From: Lachnospiraceae bacterium
GTDB lineage: Bacteria > Bacillota_A > Clostridia > Lachnospirales > Lachnospiraceae
Assembly: GCA_009774655.1 (NCBI GenBank)
Contig: VSOD01000039.1
Span: 1-16,360, forward strand
Direction of reading: 5' to 3'
Length of the DNA: 16,360 nucleotides
In this document: one piece after another, positions 1-7,617 of the stretch
How the letters are laid out: each line of letters begins with the position of its first letter
Position numbering within the stretch: the first letter of the stretch is position 1
Made by a program: the position numbers and the translations under genes
The notes under the pieces: model-generated
Told to the model about the DNA's origin: nothing
Seen by the model: the letters and a program-made list of their open reading frames with translations, nothing else
Database searches by the model: none

Positions 1-110
1 CACGTCTTCATAACTTTATTTTTTTGACTGGCAAAGACTGGTTTTTTGACAATAACCTTTTATAAGTTTAACCTGATGACTGCTGCATAAACTGCTGTAT
101 AAATAAATTT
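1..110. other. AT-rich left edge, no supported gene
   Basis: This stretch lies beyond the terminator of the minus-strand operon. One plus-strand frame (3-65) stays open for 20 codons from the window edge and ends in TAA, so it could be the tail of a convergent gene cut by the edge. It is too short and too T-rich to call. A short direct repeat of GACTGG occurs around 25-41. I see no start codon with a ribosome binding site. Confidence 0.3.
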
Positions 111-134
111 GGCGCAGCCTTAAAGCTGCGCCGT
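95..134 (-). terminator. Intrinsic terminator of the transporter/glycosidase operon
   Basis: Arms GGCGCAGC (111-118) and GCTGCGCC (125-132) form a perfect 8-bp GC-rich stem around a 6-nt loop. On the minus strand the stem is followed by an AT-rich stretch with short T runs (95-110). It lies 24 nt after the stop codon of the glycoside hydrolase gene, where the operon should end. The hairpin is identical, loop included, to the terminator at the end of rpe near 9226. Confidence 0.75.
111..134. repeat. 24-bp perfect direct repeat, copy 1
   Basis: The 24 bases at 111-134 are identical and in the same orientation to 9226-9249. The two copies bracket the whole two-component, transporter and glycosidase module. 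Copy 2 overlaps the last codons and stop of rpe, while copy 1 is free-standing. This could be reuse of the same terminator sequence, or a trace of recombination or insertion at the rpe 3' end. Confidence 0.6.
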
Positions 135-156
135 TTGTCATTGTATGGTCGCCGGA

Positions 157-2367
157 TCAGCAATCATACAACCGGATACCAAATTCATGGCTCATTCTTG
201 CCGGATGCCCTTTAACGTGAGCAGGCATATTGTAAAGATCTTCGTAGCGATTGCCTGCCAGGATCTGCTCCCCTTTTTTCAATACGAGAGCGACACTGAT
301 ATGGTCTCCAAATCTGCGATTGATCTCAAAAACCCGAAGTCTGCTGTCCTGTAGCAGCACAATCTCTTTCGATGCCTTGTATAACTCATTTCCATTCAGG
401 TCCGTTACCACCAGTACCGCTTCACATTCCCCCACATCATATGCATGGTCATTGACCACATAAACTGCAACCAGCTGATCCTGATATCCCATAAATATTC
501 CTATGGGCATATTACTTTCCAGCATCGCATCCAATCCTCTTTTGGATGTACCCCACCAGTCATATATACCATAGTAACTCGTCGGTCCGATATCGCTGAA
601 CAGAAACTGGACATACCCCGCATTCGGCTCATATTTCTGCATGCGATAATACTCTGTATAATATTTCAGAAGCCGGTACTGATACTCTCCTATGCTGTCT
701 ATAGACGGGGTATCATCCTTCGTGCATACGCCTGTCGCTTCTTGCTCTTTTCCTGACGCCATTTTATGATCCAGCTTACGAAGTCTTTTGTATACTGCCG
801 GCACTTTCATGAGATTATCAGCGCATGGCGGTGCATCAAATCCATATTCGGTGTTCAATTTTTCACACATACCATAGATGTCCGTATAGTGCCCCTGTTC
901 ACCGCACAAAGACCCGATATAATTATGACTGTCTCCGCTCAAGAGATCATTCTCGCAAAAGGAACCTTTGATCGCCGGCCGGGAAGGATCGTGCGCACAG
1001 ACTGCTTCGTATAAAGCCGGCCCGGGACTTATATCCATCGCTCTTCCATAGGAGTTTTCTCCGTTTGGTGCATCATCAGCATCGAGGCCCGCCGGTTCAT
1101 TCATACAGATCCAGCAAAGAACTGCCGGGTATTTCTTCAACTGGTCTACGTTCTCCAGAAAGACACGGATAAAGCGTTCTGCAAACGCGTCACTCCCCGG
1201 ATGTGTCCAGTTATATTCCGAATCCTGTATGATTCCCATTCCCATTTCCGTACACAGCTGATAAAATTCCGGAAGCTCAACATGCACATGAACTCTTATG
1301 AAATTGAAGCCGCAGCTTTTCATCTTCAAAAGATCGTCTTTGTAACGCTCCTTATTCATGGCAGAAATGTAGTTATCGGGAAAATAGGAAGTACCTCTTA
1401 CATAGATCTTCTTATGATTCAGGATAAACGACGTCTCATCCTCCGTGCGCTTCATTTCAATCTCGCGAAATCCTGTCAGTTCATGATAACAGTCAACCAC
1501 TTCTCCGTCCACTTCGATCCACGCTTCGATATCGTATGTATAGGGAGTCCCCCTGTCCCATATATTCCACAAATGAATATCGGCGATCTCTCCGCTGAAA
1601 CTATACGCGCCATCTTCTGAAACTGCCCTGTCGGACCGATACCTGATCTCGTTCGTCAAATGGTCCCTGCACAGGAAATGAACCTCTGCCTTCTCTGTTG
1701 TTTTTACATTGGTGTTCAAAGAAACCTGTGCCCTGCACAGCGTTTCATCCAGAGAATAACAAAACTCCGGCTTCCTGTCGAACCATGCCTTCTTATACTG
1801 TTTCAGTATTACGTCCCCATAAATTCCAACCGGGTTTACATCTCTGGCCACAAAGGTATCCGAGTGCTCATAGGTTCCCTTCACCATGTTGCGTTCCACT
1901 TTAAAGGTTCTTCTTCCCGCTTCGTCGTCCTCTATCTTCGTTTCCCACGGCGACCATACTTTTACCACCAGCCTGTTGCTCCCGTTTCGATTGATCATCC
2001 CGTCAACGTTAAATTGAAATGCCGCTGAATATCCTTCATGCTCTCCGACAAACCTCCCGTTCAGCCACACTTTACAATAATAGTCAACATTGGAAAAAAA
2101 CAGCTCATAGTGATCGCATAATGCGTCCGCCTCAAACTCATTCTTATACCACCAGGGCGCGTCATTGAAATACCGCAGCTCCCTGCCCCAATACGGATGT
2201 TCCGAAAAGAGCAGCTGCAGATGTTTTAATTTCTCAACAGGCTCCCATTCTGATATCTGTGGTCCCTGCTCCGTTATAAAGCTGTCTGTTTCGAATAATT
2301 TCAACTTCTCACAGGTATCGTTTACATCCTGTAATAAATACCAGTTCTGATCGATCAGTTTATTCAC
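157..2367 (-). CDS. Glycoside hydrolase family 2 protein (beta-mannosidase-like clade, substrate unknown)
   Basis: A retaining exo-acting glycosidase of 736 residues, probably cytoplasmic because no signal peptide is present, that would cut the sugar imported by the transporter encoded just upstream. The order is typical of GH2: an N-terminal sugar-binding jelly roll (about 60-190, with WLNG and NPVGIYGD), an immunoglobulin-like domain (about 195-305), then a TIM barrel. The likely acid/base is Glu424 in CMNEP and the nucleophile Glu507 in NTEYG. The segment near 584-612 (FSDIGPTSYYG...DWWG) resembles the aromatic region of beta-mannosidase-like GH2 enzymes rather than LacZ. The start is GTG, with AGGAGG 8 nt upstream; the ATG 5 nt before it is out of frame and reaches a stop after two codons. 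It is last in the operon, 19 nt after the second permease. The family is certain. The sugar (mannoside, galactoside, glucuronide or arabinoside) is not. Confidence 0.93.
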   Translation of the reverse strand: MNKLIDQNWYLLQDVNDTCEKLKLFETDSFITEQGPQISEWEPVEKLKHLQLLFSEHPYWGRELRYFNDAPWWYKNEFEADALCDHYELFFSNVDYYCKVWLNGRFVGEHEGYSAAFQFNVDGMINRNGSNRLVVKVWSPWETKIEDDEAGRRTFKVERNMVKGTYEHSDTFVARDVNPVGIYGDVILKQYKKAWFDRKPEFCYSLDETLCRAQVSLNTNVKTTEKAEVHFLCRDHLTNEIRYRSDRAVSEDGAYSFSGEIADIHLWNIWDRGTPYTYDIEAWIEVDGEVVDCYHELTGFREIEMKRTEDETSFILNHKKIYVRGTSYFPDNYISAMNKERYKDDLLKMKSCGFNFIRVHVHVELPEFYQLCTEMGMGIIQDSEYNWTHPGSDAFAERFIRVFLENVDQLKKYPAVLCWICMNEPAGLDADDAPNGENSYGRAMDISPGPALYEAVCAHDPSRPAIKGSFCENDLLSGDSHNYIGSLCGEQGHYTDIYGMCEKLNTEYGFDAPPCADNLMKVPAVYKRLRKLDHKMASGKEQEATGVCTKDDTPSIDSIGEYQYRLLKYYTEYYRMQKYEPNAGYVQFLFSDIGPTSYYGIYDWWGTSKRGLDAMLESNMPIGIFMGYQDQLVAVYVVNDHAYDVGECEAVLVVTDLNGNELYKASKEIVLLQDSRLRVFEINRRFGDHISVALVLKKGEQILAGNRYEDLYNMPAHVKGHPARMSHEFGIRLYDC

Positions 2368-2386
2368 AACATATTCCTCCTGTCTT

Positions 2387-3229
2387 CTAACTCTTGACGG
2401 CTCCTGCCGCCATACCCGCCATTACCTGTTTATTCAATATGAAATAAATGATCATCGTCGGAAGGATCGCGATCGTGATCGCCGCAAATGTGCCGCCCCA
2501 GTCCCGTTTTCCCATTTCACCGACAAAATCATTCAAACCGACCGGCAGCGTCTTCATCCTGCTGTCTGTCATAAATGTGTTCGCATATGTAAATTCATTC
2601 CATATATTCACAAAATTATAGATCAGTATCGTTACCGTTGAATTCCTGGCCATCGGGAAAATGATCGTCAAAAAAATCCGCCAGTTTGAAGCGCCATCCA
2701 TGGCCGCCGATTCCATCAGTTCATTCGGCACGAACTGCATAAACCCTACATAAAGAAATATACACATCGGAAGGCTGAACCCAATCTGTGGAAGAATCAA
2801 TGATAAATAGGTATTTCGCAGTCCCAAAGTCCCATAGATCTGAAACATCGGAATAAGACAGGTAAATACCGGGATCATCATTCCCAACAGAAAAAATTTA
2901 AGCAGCATGTCGCTTTGCCTGAATCTCAATTTTGCAATAGAAAACGCCGCCGGTGCACCGACGCACACGATCCCGATCAAAGTACACACTGCAACGATCA
3001 CACTGTTTAAAAAATACCTTGTCAGTTTTCCTCCGGCAAACGCCGTAATGTAATTCCCCAGATATAGTTTTCGCGGCATCTGATAGGGCGCCAGGTTCGC
3101 CATATCCGCAGAATCCTTAAAGCTGGACATGATCACCCAGAAGATCGGATAACCTGCCGCTGCGACAAAGATCATTATCGCCGTGTAAAATACTATTTTT
3201 GTTTTAATTCCCGCCTGTAATCTGTTCAT
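2387..3229 (-). CDS. Carbohydrate ABC transporter permease, MalG type (CUT1)
   Basis: An inner-membrane subunit of a sugar importer, paired with the MalF-type permease upstream. About 280 residues with six predicted membrane segments, the first at about 12-33. The EAA loop that docks the ATPase is at about 173-192 (E-SAA-MDG then P), the signature of binding-protein-dependent permeases. I chose the ATG at 3229 because GGAGAGG lies directly before it; an in-frame ATG four codons earlier (3241) has only a weak ribosome binding site, so the protein may begin with four extra residues. It is third in a tight operon, 37 nt (25 nt from the earlier start) after the previous gene. No ATP-binding subunit is encoded nearby, as is common in Firmicutes, where a shared MsmX/UgpC-type ATPase serves many CUT1 systems. 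Confidence 0.93.
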   Translation of the reverse strand: MNRLQAGIKTKIVFYTAIMIFVAAAGYPIFWVIMSSFKDSADMANLAPYQMPRKLYLGNYITAFAGGKLTRYFLNSVIVAVCTLIGIVCVGAPAAFSIAKLRFRQSDMLLKFFLLGMMIPVFTCLIPMFQIYGTLGLRNTYLSLILPQIGFSLPMCIFLYVGFMQFVPNELMESAAMDGASNWRIFLTIIFPMARNSTVTILIYNFVNIWNEFTYANTFMTDSRMKTLPVGLNDFVGEMGKRDWGGTFAAITIAILPTMIIYFILNKQVMAGMAAGAVKS

Positions 3230-3266
3230 ACGCCTCTCCATAATTTCCGTCCATATCTGTCTACTA

Positions 3267-4148
3267 TTATCCCTGTTCTTCCCTGTCTGCTGTCATTTTC
3301 TGGATCAGCCGGACAATGCCGACCGCTGTCAAAGATTCGATCATGATGAACACACCAAGGGTGCTGCCATATCCAAACTTTGACATACTGAATGCAGTTT
3401 TGTACATATAGGTAGACACCAGTTCGCTGGCATTACCGGGGCCTCCTTTTGTGAGAATGTACGATACGTCAAAGCCCTTCAAACATCCGTTGACCAGAAT
3501 GATCAAAACCATAAAGAAAATATTTTTGATCAGCGGAAATTTTATGTAGATCAGCTGCTGAAACCAGTTACATCCGTCCAGATAAGCCGATTCCAGAACA
3601 TCCTGCGACACATTCATAAAGGCAGAATAAAAGATGACCATATAAAGTCCGCAGAATTTATATCCGTCGATCAGTGTCACAAACGTTAACGCCCAATCCG
3701 GTTCGGAGAGAAAGGCACGCGGCGCCAGGCCAAGCAGATCCGTGACTGCGGCAAGAACACCTTTTGGCTGCACGGAAAGCAGTTTTTCAAAAATTTTACA
3801 GATGGCCATGGACGATACGATGCACGGGATAAAATAAATCACTCTCAACAAATTGGATCCTTTCACAATGCTGGATAGCAGGATTGCCATCACCAGCCCC
3901 ATAAGGAGCTGGAAGACGGTTCCTGTTATCATAAAAAAGATATTGTTTCGAAAAGCGATCCAGAGTGTTTTATCGTCAAACAGCTTTATATAGTTCCCCA
4001 GTCCTACAAAGTTCATTCTCCCTACGCCGTTCCAGTCGGTAAAGCTGTAAGTCAGCGACCAGAGAATCGGCAGGATAACGATAAAGATATAAACTACCAA
4101 TGCGGGACCGGCAAACATCCATGGTTCCATTTTATTTCTGGGTTTCAT
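3267..4148 (-). CDS. Carbohydrate ABC transporter permease, MalF type (CUT1)
   Basis: An inner-membrane subunit of the same importer, 293 residues with about six membrane helices. The N-terminal part has the usual short MalF-like layout of Firmicutes: PW-FAGPALVVY, then a helix at about 13-33 and the SFTDWNG motif. The EAA loop is at about 186-205 (E-SAYLDG then P), followed by the family motif TKGGPGNASE. The start at 4148 is preceded by AGAGGAG with 8-nt spacing. It sits 31 nt after the solute-binding protein gene and just before the MalG-type gene, so the three form one transport cassette. The transported sugar cannot be read from the permease; lactose, maltose and other oligosaccharide importers share these motifs. 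Confidence 0.93.
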   Translation of the reverse strand: MKPRNKMEPWMFAGPALVVYIFIVILPILWSLTYSFTDWNGVGRMNFVGLGNYIKLFDDKTLWIAFRNNIFFMITGTVFQLLMGLVMAILLSSIVKGSNLLRVIYFIPCIVSSMAICKIFEKLLSVQPKGVLAAVTDLLGLAPRAFLSEPDWALTFVTLIDGYKFCGLYMVIFYSAFMNVSQDVLESAYLDGCNWFQQLIYIKFPLIKNIFFMVLIILVNGCLKGFDVSYILTKGGPGNASELVSTYMYKTAFSMSKFGYGSTLGVFIMIESLTAVGIVRLIQKMTADREEQG

Positions 4149-4179
4149 ACGATAAACTCCTCTTTCTCCCTGTTTTCAG

Positions 4180-5541
4180 TTATTCACTTTTTATGTTTTC
4201 CAGATTTTCTTTTACAATCGCATCCATATTTGCAGCCCATTCTTCCGGACTCTGTTCTCCCAGGATCAGACTTGTAGTCTCCTTCTCAAGAGGCTCTACA
4301 GATGCAGAATCGATCACCACATCCCAGCATTTTGCATACTGTGCAACCCCTTCTACGTCCTTGATCACCTGCTGGTATATTTCCGGCAGGCCGGCGATCG
4401 TCTCTGCATCAGGCATAACGGAGGGCAGTATATTATGGCTCAGCGCCGCATCCGCATAATGTTCCAGAAGATAGCCGATGAAATCCTTCATCTGATCCGT
4501 CATGGCATCTGCTCTGACTGCTGTACCGATTCCGGAATTGGCAAAGAAATCAGTCGCCGCCGTTCCGTCATTCTCGGAATAAACCGGCATCGTGAAATAG
4601 TCGATATCGTCCAGAAGTTCCTTATTCTCATCTGTCACATCCGCAAGTGCCCATGTGCCGTTGTAGATCATGGCGGTCTGTCCGCTGGCAAACAAATCCG
4701 TCATTGTATTGGAGTCTGCCGTTGTCCATCCGATCTGATAAAAATCGCCCATTTTCTGCATAAATTCTGCTGCCTTCAAGCCGGCCTCTTCCCCAAAGGA
4801 ACCTTTACCGGACACAGCATTTTCAATATAGGTATTCCCTGTCATCCTGAAAGGAATCATCGCGAAGTAGCGAAGCGGAGGCCAGTCGCTGCCAACCGCA
4901 AGAGGTGTATATCCTTTTGCTTTCAACTTCTCACACGCCTCTATAAACTCGTCAAAATTTTGTGGTTCTGCTGTAATACCTGCATCTTCAAACATATTTT
5001 TATGATAGAAGAAGTACTCTGTATTACACTGGAATGTCATCAGCCACAAACTGCCGTCATTCAGTTTTGCATACTCTTTTGATATATCAAAGATCTTGTC
5101 CTGTACGCCAAGCTCATCATACAGGCTGTTGATATCGTAAATCTTGCCCTGCTTTGAGATGCTTTCAACCCAGGTGTCCGGATCCGATTCAAACCATTCC
5201 GGCAGCTCGTCACTGGCGCCCAGAATCTTCAATTTCTGCAGATAGGAAGTTCTGTCCGGAATGCTCTCCACCTCAAATGTAAAATCCAGCTCCGGATGTT
5301 CTTCATGATAGCGCTCGGCAACATCCTGCATGGAAAGAATCACCGCATCATTTTCATTTCTGCACGTCATATAATGAATATACAGCGTCTCGCCTTCCGC
5401 CTGTTCCTGCTGTACCTCATCTACCGCAACGACATTTCCGGGATCAGCCGTATTCCCTGCATTTTCTGCATTTCCGCATCCGTTTAGTAAACCGGCAGTC
5501 ACAGCTGTTGCACATAACAATGCTGTCCATCTTTTCCTCAT
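4180..5541 (-). CDS. Extracellular solute-binding lipoprotein of a sugar ABC transporter (family 1)
   Basis: The ligand-capturing subunit, anchored to the outer face of the membrane. It has 453 residues with a lipoprotein signal: two Lys/Arg pairs at the start, a hydrophobic core and lipobox LNGC with the modified Cys at 22. A low-complexity linker rich in Ala, Asn, Glu and Gln follows (about 23-53). The mature part has the look of family 1 sugar-binding proteins, including FDEFIEACEKLKAKGYTPL and FASGQTAMIYNGTWAL. I start at 5541, where AGGAGG lies 9 nt upstream and the signal peptide begins. A longer in-frame start at 5616 would add 25 polar residues before the signal and would lie upstream of the proposed -10 at 5605-5610. 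It is the first gene of the operon. The ligand is unknown and may be an oligosaccharide. Confidence 0.94.
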   Translation of the reverse strand: MRKRWTALLCATAVTAGLLNGCGNAENAGNTADPGNVVAVDEVQQEQAEGETLYIHYMTCRNENDAVILSMQDVAERYHEEHPELDFTFEVESIPDRTSYLQKLKILGASDELPEWFESDPDTWVESISKQGKIYDINSLYDELGVQDKIFDISKEYAKLNDGSLWLMTFQCNTEYFFYHKNMFEDAGITAEPQNFDEFIEACEKLKAKGYTPLAVGSDWPPLRYFAMIPFRMTGNTYIENAVSGKGSFGEEAGLKAAEFMQKMGDFYQIGWTTADSNTMTDLFASGQTAMIYNGTWALADVTDENKELLDDIDYFTMPVYSENDGTAATDFFANSGIGTAVRADAMTDQMKDFIGYLLEHYADAALSHNILPSVMPDAETIAGLPEIYQQVIKDVEGVAQYAKCWDVVIDSASVEPLEKETTSLILGEQSPEEWAANMDAIVKENLENIKSE

Positions 5542-5577
5542 AATTGTAATCCTCCTGTTCATGTTGTTGTTTTCACA

Positions 5578-5591
5578 GACAAGCGCTTTCT
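5578..5591 (-). promoter_or_regulatory. Possible CcpA (cre) site in the transporter operon leader
   Basis: A symmetrical AAAGCGCTT core in an otherwise A/T setting matches the centre of the catabolite-responsive element consensus, although the outer positions fit poorly. It lies about 10-20 nt downstream of the expected transcription start, a usual place for roadblock repression by CcpA when glucose is present. This rests on the motif alone. Confidence 0.35.
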
Positions 5592-5604
5592 CTATGTTGG
5601 ATTC

Positions 5605-5633
5605 ATTGTATGACAAACGGATACCTGTTTAAA
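5605..5633 (-). promoter_or_regulatory. Promoter of the transporter/glycosidase operon
   Basis: On the minus strand TTTAAA (-35, 5628-5633) and TACAAT (-10, 5605-5610) are separated by 17 nt. Transcription would start near 5598 and give a leader of roughly 57 nt before the lipoprotein start at 5541. The weak -35 suits a promoter that needs an activator. Confidence 0.55.
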
Positions 5634-5647
5634 TGGAACTTATTCGT

Positions 5648-5698
5648 AAAATCGGGAAGATTTTAGGTAAACCAGCCGCAGCCATATATTTTCCCGAT
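5648..5698. promoter_or_regulatory. Inverted-repeat candidate operator in the divergent region
   Basis: ATCGGGAA (5651-5658) and its exact reverse complement TTCCCGAT (5691-5698) have centres 40 bp apart, roughly four helical turns. The left arm is itself inside a palindrome, AAAATC-5 nt-GATTTT (5648-5664). The left arm lies upstream of the transporter -35 and the right arm lies just upstream of the kinase -10. A third ATCGGGA occurs at 5758-5764, next to the kinase ribosome binding site. The likely binder is the AraC-type regulator encoded at 7614-9209. Confidence 0.45.
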
Positions 5699-5707
5699 AA
5701 ACTTATA

Positions 5708-5713
5708 TATAAT
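5708..5713 (+). promoter_or_regulatory. -10 element for the histidine kinase/response regulator operon
   Basis: A consensus TATAAT is followed by the kinase start at 5776, giving a leader of about 56 nt. No good -35 is found 16-18 nt upstream, where the bases are AT-rich (about 5684-5691). The promoter may therefore be weak or depend on an activator, and the inverted-repeat arm at 5691-5698 lies in that gap. Confidence 0.45.
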
Positions 5714-5775
5714 ATTCATAAATTGTACCAGTATTGCGTTTTCGAAATCACTGTGCAATCGGGAGGAGATATCTT

Positions 5776-7617
5776 ATGGAACACAAACCATACAAAACTG
5801 TCAAAAAAAGATTTCATTCTATACAGAGCCGCATCTTTATACGATTTGCGGTCATATTCTGTACTATAATTTTAATACTGTATACCATCCTCACACTGTC
5901 CACACGCTATACCTTTGCCGCCGAAGCGCAATCCAGTTCACAGCGGGAGATTGCCGCCCTTTCTTCGTCCATTGATGCTACCATGAGTCACCTGTACGAT
6001 TACGCCATAACAACATCCCTGAACGATACCCTGATTAAAACGGCCATGAAATATCCGGTCCCGCCTGCTTCTGAAAGCCAGCAGTATGCCCTTTTCCAGT
6101 CCCTTAACGCAGTGATCAATTCCATTATCGGCCTGAACTCCGCCATTAACCATTGGGGTATTTTATCTTTAAAAGGAGATTTCTTTCAGGTAAGTGATTA
6201 TAATATGTCTAATATCCAGGGCTTCGATGCACAGTCGATCAGACAGCTCCACGCCGATACCCTTGCGCCCCGTATCAGTGGGCCTTATCTTGTACATGAA
6301 AATAAAATACCCTCCTCCTCCGAGGCGCTCTATACATTTATCCTTTCAAAACCCATTGTACGGCTGGATTTAAATCAGGTCTGCGGGTATATTGTTTTTT
6401 TGATCGACTCCTCTACGCTGTCATCCATCTTTGAAAAATACCTGCCTGCCGATACCAACAGCAGTTTCTATATTTTGGACACCGAAGACACAATACTGCT
6501 CTCCTCTGACCTTTCTCTGGTCGGACAGCCTTTTATATCGGAACAGGCAGCTGCCTTAAACAGCAGTCAGTTTTCGGACCTGCTGCATAATGAAATACAT
6601 CTTTCTTCGCCTTTTAACCGCGATGCATTGCTGTACTCCATAAGAGAGCTCAATGATATTCCCTGGAAAATAGTGACCTCCTATCCGTTAGAGGCATTGA
6701 TGTCAGAGCAGAAAGTATTATCCAGAGTCATGCTCGGTACAGCCACACTTGCTCTTGCCGCTTTCCTGACTGCAGCATTTTTTATTGCAAGATCCATCTC
6801 CAACCCTCTGCATGTTTTGTCTGCACATATGGAAAAAATAACGGAAGATTCTTATCAGACGATCCTGGTGCCACAGACCATGGATGAAGTGGAAACCCTG
6901 TATCATGGATATAATTATATGATGAATAAAACAAATGAACTGTTGAACTCTATCTATGAAGAACATGCGGAGAAAACAGAATATCAGTTTAAACTGCTTC
7001 AGTCTCAGATCAAGCCGCATTTCCTCTATAATACACTGGAAATGATCAAAGCGCTGATCGATCTGGAGATGAATGAGACCGCAAGTACCGCGCTCACATC
7101 CCTCTCCATGTTTTACAGGCTTTCCCTGAGCCATGGCGCTGATATCATCAGTATTAGAGACGAACTGAAAATATCCGAAAACTATCTTTCCCTGGAAAAG
7201 ATGCGCCACCCCGAATATTTCAATTATTCGATCGGGTACGCGGAAAATATTTGTGACTATTCCATACCGAAATTAACTCTGCAGCCTCTTCTTGAGAATT
7301 CGGTCATTCACGGAATGACAAATTATCAAAACAAAGGGACCATTCATATAGACGTCACCGAAGACGCTCAACAGCTGATCTTCACGGTAGAAGACAACGG
7401 ACAGGGTATATCCGCTTCAAAATTACATATCCTGCTCCAGACAATAGATCACAAACAGGCTGTGCCCTCTGACTCCTTTGGTCTATCCAATATTAACCGC
7501 AGGCTGAAAATGTTTTTTGGTGATCTGTATGATATTAAGATCGAAAGCCGGCTTGGCGAATACACCCGCATTACTCTGATCATCCCTAAAGTTGCATTAA
7601 ACGGAGGTGAAGCATGA
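5776..7617 (+). CDS. Sensor histidine kinase, YesM/LytS-like (HAMP, His_kinase, HATPase_c)
   Basis: A membrane sensor kinase of 613 residues that would sense an extracellular sugar and phosphorylate the response regulator encoded next. There is one membrane helix at about 22-42, an extracytoplasmic sensing region (about 45-310), a second helix at about 318-338, HAMP (about 339-395) and then the transmitter. The phospho-acceptor is His415 in QIKPHFLYNTLE, the signature of the His_kinase (YesM) family. The ATP site has the N box with Asn508 (LLENSVIHG), G1 VEDNGQG (538-544) and G2 FGLSNI. I start at 5776, where GGGAGGAG precedes the ATG; an upstream in-frame ATG at 5734 lacks a ribosome binding site. 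The gene diverges from the transporter operon and overlaps the regulator by 4 nt (ATGA), indicating translational coupling. Confidence 0.94.
   Translation: MEHKPYKTVKKRFHSIQSRIFIRFAVIFCTIILILYTILTLSTRYTFAAEAQSSSQREIAALSSSIDATMSHLYDYAITTSLNDTLIKTAMKYPVPPASESQQYALFQSLNAVINSIIGLNSAINHWGILSLKGDFFQVSDYNMSNIQGFDAQSIRQLHADTLAPRISGPYLVHENKIPSSSEALYTFILSKPIVRLDLNQVCGYIVFLIDSSTLSSIFEKYLPADTNSSFYILDTEDTILLSSDLSLVGQPFISEQAAALNSSQFSDLLHNEIHLSSPFNRDALLYSIRELNDIPWKIVTSYPLEALMSEQKVLSRVMLGTATLALAAFLTAAFFIARSISNPLHVLSAHMEKITEDSYQTILVPQTMDEVETLYHGYNYMMNKTNELLNSIYEEHAEKTEYQFKLLQSQIKPHFLYNTLEMIKALIDLEMNETASTALTSLSMFYRLSLSHGADIISIRDELKISENYLSLEKMRHPEYFNYSIGYAENICDYSIPKLTLQPLLENSVIHGMTNYQNKGTIHIDVTEDAQQLIFTVEDNGQGISASKLHILLQTIDHKQAVPSDSFGLSNINRRLKMFFGDLYDIKIESRLGEYTRITLIIPKVALNGGEA

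Noticed and set aside
46..74. TTGACA followed by AT-rich sequence, as a plus-strand promoter
   Set aside because: The base set 17 nt downstream (TAACCT) is a poor -10 and no plus-strand gene follows.
5542..5616. Upstream in-frame start for the solute-binding protein
   Set aside because: It would put 25 polar residues before the lipoprotein signal peptide and lies upstream of the proposed promoter -10.
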